From Alopecurus myosuroides (lineage: Eukaryota; Streptophyta; Magnoliopsida; Poales; Poaceae), in contig CM054060.1 in assembly GCA_028641055.1 (NCBI GenBank), forward strand, positions 298,905,835 to 298,969,834: a stretch of DNA of 64,000 nucleotides. The letters run 5' to 3'. Made by a program: the position numbers and the translations under genes. The notes beneath the pieces are model-generated. The model saw only the letters and a list, made by a program, of their open reading frames with translations. It had not been told where the DNA came from and did no database searches. Shown piece after piece: positions 33,387-42,610 of this stretch (positions within the stretch are counted from its first letter, which is position 1; each line of letters opens with the position of its first letter).

Positions 33387-35968
33387 CTTTAGGCCGGCAC
33401 ACCGCCGGCCAATTGACCATATGATACTTACGTTTCGGCCCCGAGCCTTCCCAATAAAACCTATCCCTGATAGAGTCGAATTTCGCGTGCACGCCATCCT
33501 ACAGCAGGAACAGGCCCATAGCATAAGACGGCAGAGCTTCTAAGCAGGCCTTGGACAAAATTAGTCCCCCCCGGAGGATAACAGTCTTCCCATCCAAACC
33601 TCCACCTTAGAAGCCAACTTCGCGACCAGAAAGTTCCATTGCTCCGCAGTGAGCTTGCTATCCAAGATAGGCATACCCAGGTAGATGAACGGAAATGCCC
33701 CGAGCTTGCAGTTAAGCATGTTAGCAATTCTGGCCTGTTCCAGCGGGGGTTGGTCAAGCACGAAAACTTCACTCTTGATGAAGTTGATTTTTAACCCGGA
33801 CATGTTCTCAAAGCACAGTAAGAGGAATTTAAGATTGGCGATTGCCTTATCATCATTCTAGATCGGGATGAGCATATCGTCTGCATACTGGAGGTGCATG
33901 ATTCCCCCCGGGATCAAGTGCGGCACCACCCCAGCAATGTGACCTGCTTCATTGGCTGCACTGAGCATCGCCGCGAGAGCCTCAGCCATGAAGTTGAACA
34001 ACAGTGGGGATAGAGGGTCCCCTTGTCTCACCCCCCTTTTGTTGCGGAAGTACGGCCCGATCTCCCCATTGATGGATATTGCAGTCTGCCCCTCGGACAC
34101 AAGCTGCCGAATCCGATGCACGTACCCGGACTCAAACCCTTTCCTGCGGAGCACCTCGATGAGGAAGTCCCAGTTCACCCGGTCATATGCCTTTTCGAAG
34201 TCCAGTTTCAACAGCACCCCGCCCAACTTCTTACCCCTCAACTCATGTAGTATCTCAATCAACGCCAGAGGGCCCTCTAGGATCTGTCTCCCTTTGATGA
34301 AGGCGGTCTGTGACGGGCTGATGATTCTATTTGCCACTTTGTCCAGCCTCGAAGCGAAGGCATTGGAGATAATTTTGAAGATGACGTTGATGAGAGCGAT
34401 CGGCCTGTATTTGGAGATCAGGTCCGCCCCGGGACCTTAGGAATCAGCGTAAGGTCCTCAAAGTTAAGTCTGGCCACGTCCACTCTACCTAACAAAAAGT
34501 CGTTTAACAAATGCAGCACCCCGAGCTTGCAGACCGGCCAGAACCTCTTGAAGAAGGAGACCGGGAACCCATCCGGTCTCGGCGCCGTATTCGTCTTCAT
34601 GTCCTGCACCACTGCTTCTAGCTCCCCTTTCGAGAAGGTGACCATGAGGGCGTCATTCTCAGCCCCCGACACTTGCCACCGCTCGCCCCAAGTGTGAGCC
34701 GCCAAACCTAGGTTCTTAGGCGCCACCGAGCCTAGGAGCTCCCTATAGAACTCGTACACGTGGTCTTGAATTTACTTCGCGTCTGAGGTCAACCCCTCGG
34801 GCGTCACCAGGGCCGAGATGGTACACTTACGGCGCCGCCCGTTGGTCACCGCATGAAAGTAGGTCGTGTTCGCATCTCCCTGGAGCGCCCACCGCACCTT
34901 GCCCCGCTGCCGCCAGTACTCCTCCTCTGCATGGTAAATCTGTAGCAGATGCTCCTCTAGATGGTACCGGAACACCCACTCGTCCTCTTCCAGCCCTGTG
35001 GAGTCAGCCTTCTCGTCTAGCCCTTGTATCTGCGATAGCAGGGCTAGCTTATTCACCCGAACGTCACGACCCAAATTCCCGCTCCACCCTCTAAGGAACT
35101 GTCTGAGCCCAACACTCATGTGGTTCCACCAATCCACAATATCCCAGCCACCGGCGGAAGCCATAAGCCGAGCCCACCTATCGAGCACCAAGGACTCGAA
35201 ACCCTCTATTTCGAACCACCCTAGTTCAAAAAAGAAGCGCTTGGGTTGTAAACTCTCGATCCCTCTAGCATCAAGAATCAGCGGGGTGTGGTCTGAGCCT
35301 AGGTAGGTCTCCGCACGCAGGGACGCCAAGGGGAACTCCGCATCAAACTCCGGGGACCATAACACCCTGTCAAGCACGCACCTCACAGGGGGGTCTGGTG
35401 ATTGGTCCAAGTATAGAGGGCACCCGATCTAGGTAGCTCCCTTAGCGCCCACGTTCCAATAGTATTGTTAAACAGCTCCACCCTAGGCCAGTTAATGCGG
35501 TCCTTGTTCTTGTCCTGAGCCTCCCTCAGGAGATTGAAGTCCCCCCCCCCCCCCCGTAATAATTGGGAATCTGCACGATTCCACCTTCCGAGACACTTCC
35601 TGCAGGAAGGCTCGGGACCTACTATGATATGTGGGACCATAAATCCCCAATATGGTGAACTTCAGATTGCACGCTCTAAGCAGGAAGTTCATACCTAGGT
35701 AGGATTGGCCTTTGCCGAAAGATTCGACCTCGAAGGCGCTGTCTCTCAGGCCCATCAGCATACCCCCCGAGCGCCCCTCCGCCGGGAGCCAGCTCCAGAA
35801 GAATTTCTCTCCCACTTCCAAGCCTTGCAGCTCCTGATCCGTGAAGTCCGGTTTGATTGTCTCTTGCAGGAAGATGATATCAATTCTATGTTTCCCCAGG
35901 TATTCTCTAAGAATATTCCGACGCCCCTTGCGTCCGAAACCGCGCATGTTCCAGAATAAGATTCGCAT
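33387..35968 (-). pseudogene. LINE ORF2: endonuclease and reverse transcriptase core
   Basis: The ORF2 ATG at 35968 overlaps the end of ORF1 by about 60 bp in another frame. It starts with an AP-like endonuclease (MRILFWNMRGFGRKGRR, FLQETIK, GIYGPTYHS, GSDHTPLIL), followed by reverse transcriptase (ISPSQTAFIKGRQI, LKLDFEKAYDRVNWDFL, RGVRQGDPLSPLLFNF, catalytic YADD near 33880). Frame is lost at a 15-base C run (35541-35555) and again near 35400. In-frame stops occur near 34771 and 33858. The frame is cut at 33387 by the Tat-like element and resumes at 18339. Together the enzymes nick the target and copy the RNA; this copy cannot. Confidence 0.88.
35541..35555 (+). repeat. 15-bp C homopolymer in LINE endonuclease
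   Basis: A run of C (G on the coding strand) replaces a short Gly codon pair just before the conserved DFNLL motif. It shifts the reading frame and is a likely polymorphic or error-prone site. Confidence 0.85.
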
Positions 35969-38395
35969 TAAAAAAATCCGTCCCTCTAGCCCGTGCTTGG
36001 CGGGTTACTGGGCGCCACCCTTGCGGCGCCGCAGATTTGGCTCTCTGCTTCTTCGGGCCCGTGGCCAGCCTCTTACTACCCCGGCACTCCCTGTCCTCCA
36101 CTGGCCCATCATTGACCCCCTTCTCTGATGGTAACCCTGTGTTGGGCTCCGCGGCCGCCGCCACCGGGGCCTCACTAGGCTCCCCGGCCTCTAAACCTTT
36201 CCGCGCCGCCTCCAGCTCCTTGGCCTTAGCGACCTCCGCTTCTAGGGACACCCACGCATGCGCTAGCGCCGACTCGTTCGCTCGCAGCAGAGATAGGATC
36301 TCCGCGGCCGGTCCCGACCCCTCCGGAAATGACACACAACTGTCCGCGGCCACCGAAAGCAGGTGCGCGTATGGGAGCTCTTGAAGAATTGCGAAAACAA
36401 GGTCAAGGTTCGTACCTTTGTTGGGCTTCTTAGCCGAGAGGGTGGACGCATCCTTCTCCTCAGCTCGCCGAATGGCCCTCTCCATGACGTGGCCCTCCTT
36501 GTCACCCGTGGCACGCGTGCCCATCGAGACCGGCTCCACCGAAGCCGCCTTGGAGCGCACCCCTCGCACCACTGGCGCCATCAGCGCACACACCACCGGG
36601 GCCGACAGGAACGCGCCCATGGCCGTGGAAGGGGACGGCGCAGAGCGAGCCTCCTGTGAGTCGGAAACCACGTCCTCCGCCAGGGACTGCCCCAGGACAC
36701 GCGCAGGGCGATCGTGGTTAGCCTTGCTCCTACGCTCCTGCAGATGAACGACCTCCCCCGGCATGCGCGCCTCCGACCCCTGCCGCACCACCATCCCACC
36801 AAGCATCTCCTCCTCTCCGATGCGGCGCTTGTAATCCGGAGCAGAAGACAGGGCACCCCGGCCGCCTGCCCAGAGAACACGTCCCCTCCCCTAGATGGGG
36901 ACGGGAGCAGCGCGTCGCTCATGTTTGAGCGTGGTGGTGCATCCAAGGACACTTCCACCTGCGCCGCCGCGACCACCGCTCCCAGCACCTTGAACACGTT
37001 CCCGTCGCCGTCCAGCATGAGATTCAAACCATACTCAGAGAACATTGTCCTCGGTAGCCGAGGTGGGGATGGCACCAGCGGGAGCACCGCAGGGGCGTGC
37101 CGCACCCCTCCGCAGCCATCCCCGGCGTAGGCCCCACTGCCACCACGTCCCCGGAGCAAGCAGACTTGGCCCGTGCGCCCTTGGAGCCGCCCTGCGACGC
37201 CGCCAAGTCCGCCTTGGACTTCTGCTTCTCACGTGCCTTCCTGCTGTCCCAGTCATCAATGTCCTCATTCGAGGAGTCCGAGAGATTGCTAGACGGGTCG
37301 TCCCCCTTGTCATGTCGCTCCGGAGGTGGAGGTGGCAAGGCTCCTGTGTTCTTCTCGCCTCCGAGCCACTCCACGCACACCTTATACCCGTCCAGGTTGG
37401 CGAAGAGGACGGTGGATCTTGTAGCTTAACCGGCGCCCTACACCCGAACTTCATGCGGATGGGGGCCTCCTCATCCTCCAGCGTCGAGGTATCCACTTCC
37501 AGGGCGCCCCCAGCTCAAGTGTCGACCCGAGGAGCACCCCTTCCTCTCGCAGTGGGCCCGGCACATCGTGCAGCAGCACCCACACCTCCTCCAGCTTCTC
37601 CACCGCCCTAGGGTCCCCCACGTCCGCGGTGATGATTGCGCGGAACTCTGTGATAGGCAAGGTCAGGCCCCCCGCCTCTAGTCACCATGCGTAGAACCTC
37701 CATGGAGGAGAACACCAGCGAGAAAGTGGCGTCCCCGATTTGCTTCACCTTCCAGTCCCACCCGTCACCGACCAATTCTTTGAACCCATCTTCCACCTCG
37801 TCCACCGAGAAGTTCCCCTTTTCGATGTAGATCGTGGCCGCATTGGGGGCGGGCCTCGCGAGGTCCGCATCGGGGACCGCGGTATAGAAGAAACACCGGC
37901 CACCCTCCCCAAACCCTACCCACAGGGGCTTCTTGCGCCTCAGCGCCGCCGGACAAGCAGCAGCCAAGTGACCATTTGTCTCACAGTTGATGCAGAATTG
38001 CTCCCCCTTGCACGCTGATTGAAAGTGGCCGGTCAGACCACACTTGAAGCATGTAACTTTCGATGCGTCCACCGTACTCGAACCACCCCTCCCTAGGGGG
38101 GTGAGGTTGGGGTTCACCGGCGGCGGCCCCTAGTCTTGCATCGATCTTGGTCTCGAGAGCGCTCGTGCCCCCGCGCTGGCCATTGCAGAGCACGCGCCCG
38201 TAGCCTATCCTCCTCGCGTCGCTCCTCCTCCCTCCTGCTGGCCTCCGCCTCCTCCCTCGAGCGCCTACGCACCTCCTCCTGGTCGCCGCTGAGCCGCAGA
38301 CGAAGATCTTCCGGGCGCACACGCCCCTCCCCGCGCCCCACCTCCTCGAATGGGCGCTTGCCCCGCCGCCCAGTAACCCTCCGGTCCCGATCCAT
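35907..38395 (-). pseudogene. LINE ORF1 (nucleic-acid-binding, gag-like)
   Basis: The likely ATG is at 38395, followed by a highly charged Arg/Glu segment. Two CCHC knuckles come next (CFKCGLTGHFQSAC and CINCETNGHLAAAC, about 38050-37960), then a region resembling the DUF4283-type RNA-binding part (IYIEKGNFSVDEVEDGF). A long Ala/Ser/Pro-rich tail ends near 35907. At least three frameshifts lie between 38120 and 37030, at G/C-rich runs. ORF1 proteins of plant L1-type LINEs bind their own RNA; this copy is inactive. Confidence 0.8.
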
Positions 38396-38546
38396 GGCCC
38401 GAGAGAGCGGGCCCCGACGGCGAGCGTGGTGAGGCCTTCGTCTGTGGCGATGAGCAGCTTGGTTGGCGTGGCGGCTGATGTCTTCGGCCGGTGCGGGATG
38501 ACCTAACCCTAGATCGACCGCACCCTTGGGGATCCACAACCACTTA

Positions 38547-39634
38547 GGGTGTGTTCGGTTTCAGAATATAGTGGAATGGAATGGAATCAAGTCGTTCCTT
38601 ATGAGCATTCTGGTGTTCGTTTCTTGGATGGAACGGAACCAACTGGTTCCTCGAAGACGAATATTCTCCGTAGATGCTGAACGCACCCGTCCAGCCGATT
38701 TGGCCGGACGAGGTGGAACAAGCGCGCTCTCTCTCGCTAATCCATCGTCCTCGCCTAAACTCGCTCTTCTCCCGTGGCTCCCCTCCTGCCTCAGTGCTCG
38801 CGCCCTACTCCGTGCGCTAGCCGCCTTCCTCCGTGCAACCACCGGGCGCGGGATCCAGGCGGCAGTTATCAACAGGCGCGGCGGCGGCCAAGCCTAGCGT
38901 GACCTCGGCCAGGCGCGGAGACGGCGGCCTCGGCCAGGCACGGGTGTGGGCAAGCGAGGCGCGGCGACGGCGGCCTCGGCCAGCCACGGGCGTGGCCAGC
39001 CAGGCGCAGCGACGACGGCCTCGACCAGCGCACGGGCGTGACCAGCCAGGCGCGGCGACGACGGCCCCGGCCAGCGCAGGGGCGCGGCCAGGCGAGGCAC
39101 GGCGACCGCGGCCAGCCAGGCGCGGCAACGGCGGCCTCGGCCAGCGCAGGGGCGCGGCCAGGCGAGGCGCGGCCTCAGCCAGGCACGGGCGCGGCCAGCT
39201 AGGCGCGGCAACGGCGGCCTCGGCCAGCGCAGGGGCGCGGCCAGGCGAGGGGCGCCGACCGCGGCCTCAGCCAGGCACGGGCGCGGCCAGCCAGGCGCGG
39301 CAACGACGGCCTCGGCCAGCGCAGGGGTGGCGAGCAGGCCGTCGGCCAGGGCCATGTGCGCGGCAACGGCCATTGTTGTGCGCGTTCTACTCCACCTTCT
39401 CAAATTAGGATCTAATTATGGGTTAATTAAGGTTTAAATTAAATTGGGTTCTAATTAATTGAATATTTAGATTAATTAGCCTCTAGTTAATTAAATTTTA
39501 GACAAAATTCATGTCATTCCATCCCTCTTTTCCAGACCAACCGAACAAGGATAAGATGGGATGGAACGAAGTGGAATGGAATGGAGTGGAATGGTTCCAT
39601 TCCATTCCACCCGGACCCAAAAACGAACACACCC
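38547..39634. mobile_element. Terminal-inverted-repeat DNA element, class unresolved
   Basis: Ends: GGGTGTGTTCGG at 38547 and the inverted ...cgaacacaccc at 39634. Both have subterminal ggaatggaatgg tracts in inverted orientation, so the terminal homology extends about 50 bp imperfectly. Flanks are tta on the left and ttt on the right, so no clean target duplication is visible; a diverged PIF/Harbinger TTA or a hAT origin is possible. It sits in the 5' region of the host LINE. No transposase is encoded, and the interior is the tandem array listed next. Confidence 0.6.
38911..39340. repeat. GC-rich tandem array, about 46-bp unit
   Basis: About ten imperfect units start aggcgcggcgacggcggcct, followed by cggccagcgc and variants; the first spacing (38911 to 38957) is 46 bp. 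Some units are shortened (near 39095 and 39165). CpG and CHG content is very high. Long Ala/Arg/Pro-rich open frames across it on both strands follow from composition and are not called as genes. Confidence 0.8.
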
Positions 39635-39914
39635 TTTCTGCTTCCAACAGCAGCTCCCCACAGCTGATTTCTAACAGTTCACCAGGTACAGCTGATTCTG
39701 GACAGCAGCAGCCCAAACAAACAGACCCTAACTAGGCAGCCCCCAGCCCCCTCAAGCTGGGCCAAACCAGCGGCCCCCGTCTCTTCACCGTATAGGCCCA
39801 CCGACCCAGCGCCCCTGCCTCCACTAACGCCCGCTGTCGCGTTGGCACAAAACGATTCTACCGCTTGGCAGGCCGGAATGCCCCCACCCGGCCCATTAAG
39901 CCCAACCGGCCCCC
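39635..39914 (-). other. Probable LINE 5' region, left part
   Basis: This GC-rich segment ends in the 16-bp duplication agcccaaccggccccc (39899-39914) made by the next LINE insertion. Removing that insertion restores an open minus-strand frame across the duplication into 41777-41993. It probably belongs to the 5' part of the host LINE. Confidence 0.5.
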
Positions 39915-41760
39915 ACAAAGCATCCCAACGTATGCGATGAGTGTGTTCAAATTCTCGAAAAAAATCTGCAAGGGAATCACTGACGCAATGTCGCACTATT
40001 GGTGGGGTGATGATGATAATCAGAGAAGATTGCACTGGTTTGCGTGGTGGAAGATGTGTATACCAAAAGGAAAAGGTGGTATGGGTTTCAGGGATATCCA
40101 TTGTTTTAATTTATCCCTTCTCGCGAAATAGTGTTGGAGGCTAATTGAAGAAAATGATTCTTTGTGTGCTCGGGTTCTCAGGGCAAAGTACTATCCAAAT
40201 GTGGACATTCTCAAGGTCAATCTAAAGAAAGGATCTTCTTATGTGTGGCAGAGTATTTGGGCAGGGGTGCAGACTTTTAAGAGAGGTAGTATCTGGAGAG
40301 TGGGTAATGGAAGAGATATAAACATCTGGGAGGACTGCTGGATCCCATCCAGCCCTGACCGAAAAGTTCTGACCAGACAGCAGCATTCTATTCTATCAAG
40401 AGTGGAGGAATTAATTGATCCTGTTACGGGACAGTGGGATGAGGAGCTAATAAGGGATAATTTTTGGCCCATTGATGCACAAAGAATTTTACAGATTCCA
40501 TTACCGAGACATGATACTGATGATTTTGTGGCTTGGCATTTTAATAAGAGTGGGAGGTTTACAGTCAAATCTGCATATCACATTGAGTGGGAGGCGCAAT
40601 ATGGTGATCGAATCCATACCGAATATGGACAAGGCACTTCTTACTGTAATCCGGTCTGGAAGGGTTTATGGGGTTTGCGCGTACCAGCTAAAGTTAAAAT
40701 ATTCATGTGGAGGTGTATGAATGGATCGATCCCTTGCTTCTGTACTTTGGCAAATCGCCACATGAGGGTAAGTGCTCAATGTACAGTATGCAATACGGGG
40801 GCTGAAGATATCAGACATCTTCTTTTTGAATGTAAACGTGTGCAGAGGATTTGGAAATCTCTGGGGCTTCATGAAATCATAGGACAAGTGAAGAATGTGG
40901 ACAGACTTGGTTCGGCTATGATCGAGGCAGTTCTGTGTAATGATCTGTATCTTAAAGTGTACTTGGATCCACTCACAATTAGGGAGATCTTTGCAGTTAC
41001 TTGTTGGTACTTGTGGTGGCAGCGCAGACAAATTGTGCGAGCTGAGTCTATCCAAGATGAAAGTAGATCAGCCATCGCTATACAAGCATTATCGATGAAT
41101 TTTGTACGAGCTTACAAGAAAGGAGCACCCATTTCAAAAAAAGGTATGTGGACTAAACCCCCGATTGGTACTCAAATGCTTAATGTGGATGCATCGTTTT
41201 TGGACTGCTACCGGTCAGGAGCTGTGGGGGCAGTAGTACGAGATGATTCAGGTTGCTTTGTTGGGGCTTTGTGCAAGAAAATTTCCCATGTTATTAATGC
41301 AGATGTGGCTGAGGCTTTAGCCTTGTTGGAGGGTTTGAAAATGGCAAAACAATTGGCCTGCCACAACCTCATTGTGTAATCGGACTGCGAAGCTGTGGTT
41401 GAGTCTCTAAATTCTGGCTATTTTATGTCCACAGTTTATAGCCATATCCTTGATGAGTGTCTTGATCTCATGCAATGTTTTGGGAAAGTAGTGATCCAAC
41501 ATTGTAATAGGGAAACAAATCGCTCGGCTCACGAGCTTGCTAGACACGGGAGGGACAATCCACCAACTCTGTGGTGCGATGTTCCACCGGATTTTCTTCT
41601 GCCGTTCCTGATAAACGATGTAACTTTGTAATTGTGGTGTGGCGGCAAGTTTTCAGACGCACTCTTTCCCTAACCAGGGTACCGAGAGGGACTGGCAGGG
41701 TTTTAATGAGGCGGGCTTGCCGTCCTTTTATATTGAGTTTGTTTAATTTCAAAAAAAAAA
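39915..41760 (+). mobile_element. 5'-truncated LINE with poly-A and 16-bp TSD
   Basis: The target duplication agcccaaccggccccc is at 39899-39914 and 41761-41776, with a poly-A tail just before the right copy. This is the signature of target-primed reverse transcription with 5' truncation. Only the ORF2 C-terminal half is present. It is in the opposite orientation to the LINE it entered. Confidence 0.92.
39936..41631 (+). pseudogene. LINE ORF2 C-terminal half with RNase H
   Basis: The frame shows the post-reverse-transcriptase region (MSHYWWGDDDNQRRLHWFAW, WRVGNGRDINIWEDCWIP), then zf-RVT (LRVPAKVKIFMWRCMNGSIP, CTVCNTGAEDIRHLLFEC). A plant LINE RNase H of the RVT_3 type follows (NVDASFLDCYRSGAVGAVVRD, EALALLEGL, SDCEAVVESL, NRSAHELARHGRD). 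Stops interrupt it at about 40129 (TAG) and 41377 (TAA) without loss of frame. The 3' UTR continues to a poly-A at about 41750. It belongs to a different LINE family from the host copy, which lacks this RNase H. Confidence 0.88.
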
Positions 41761-41776
41761 AGCCCAACCGGCCCCC

Positions 41777-42400
41777 TTTGGCCCAGCACCACCCGCACCT
41801 GCTCCCCCTGGAACTCTAGGTCGGGCTCGAGCTCCTCGCGCCCCACCCATGGCGGCGGTGGCGCCCCCGTCAACGTAGCCCCCACGGGCAGGAGCCAGGC
41901 CCCGATCTGCACCACTCCGGCCGTCGCGCGTCGCGCCCCCACGGCGACTCCCACTGGAGCAGAGCCAAGCGCGGGAAAATCCCCGGGGGTCAACTCCCAC
42001 TACGCCGCCGGGCACGCCGGCGAGCGCCCAGGCTCCTCCTGCAACCGGTCCCTCCCCAGGCAACCGTCGTCTTCCTCCGCGCTCCCCAGCGCCTACCCCA
42101 AGAACAGACCCAGCCGAACCTCCCCTCGCGGTGCTGGCGCCCCCAGGCTATCCTCTTCCGACGCGGAACCCACCGAAGCAGCGGTCTCCGCCTCCTCCCT
42201 CGCGGCGCCGGCCTCGAGAGGCACCCCCTCCCTAGAGCGGCCCGAGCGCCGGCGACGAGCTCCCTTCTCGCGGCGCGGGCGCGGTGGGAATCGCCCCTTG
42301 CGTCGCCCAATCGCACCGGTCGCCTCCGCGTGAGACACATCAGTCTCTCCTCCCCCGTTCGCCCCTCAAACAGCTTGAGGCAGCTTACACAAAGTCCACT
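41777..42400 (-). other. Probable LINE 5' end, GC-rich
   Basis: GC-rich minus-strand sequence with overlapping open frames and no recognised domain. It ends at 42400, where the 13-bp duplication agatctcttattt begins. I take this as the 5' UTR or start of ORF1 of the host LINE; a small unrelated gene fragment cannot be excluded. Confidence 0.45.
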
Positions 42401-42494
42401 AGATCTCTTATTTCCTAGAATAAGATTAAAGATCGATTATATCTCTTTTTGGTCTCCAAGTTGTCATCGATCTCCCAGCTGAACCACCAAGCCG

Positions 42495-42504
42495 CTATAT
42501 ATAT
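42495..42504 (+). promoter_or_regulatory. TATA box of the F-box gene
   Basis: ctatatatat lies 116 bp upstream of the first candidate ATG, within the single-copy DNA between the LINE duplication and the gene. The LINE end is only about 80 bp further upstream. Confidence 0.6.
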
Positions 42505-42610
42505 GTCTCCTAGGAGGCCCCGGCTGTAATCAGATCTTGAAGCAGAACCGCAATTCCTGAGCCATCAGCTGCATGTTCTTCTCGGGCCTCGGCAGGTCAA
42601 GTTGGGAGCC

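Larger units (their letters stand above)
4013..42413 (-). mobile_element. Host LINE, minus strand, split by four nested insertions
   Basis: LINE sequence on the minus strand resumes after each insertion at the exact codon where it broke off. The pieces are 42400-41777, 39898-39635, 38546-33387, 18339-18147 and 5082-4026, about 7.3 kb in total, a normal size for a plant L1-type LINE. The order is GC-rich 5' region, ORF1 with two CCHC knuckles, ORF2 endonuclease and reverse transcriptase, zf-RVT domain, 3' UTR. The 13-mer agatctcttattt occurs at 4013-4025 and 42401-42413 and is taken as the target duplication. The coding continuity is seen directly; assigning the two 5'-most pieces to this LINE is inferred from that duplication. 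All ORFs carry frameshifts or stops, so the copy is dead. Confidence 0.75.

Noticed and set aside
36037..37611. Several plus-strand frames of 100-190 codons
   Set aside because: They are GC-rich shadows of LINE ORF1 on the minus strand.
38880..39360. CRISPR-like array
   Set aside because: The units abut without unique spacers and the context is a plant genome; it is a minisatellite.
38833..39408. 191-codon Ala/Arg-rich open frame
   Set aside because: It lies entirely in the 46-bp GC-rich tandem array, and frames on both strands are open for compositional reasons.
39679..40101. 140-codon minus-strand frame as an intact gene
   Set aside because: Its N-terminal half is the antisense of the truncated LINE ORF2; only the part left of the target duplication could be ancestral.
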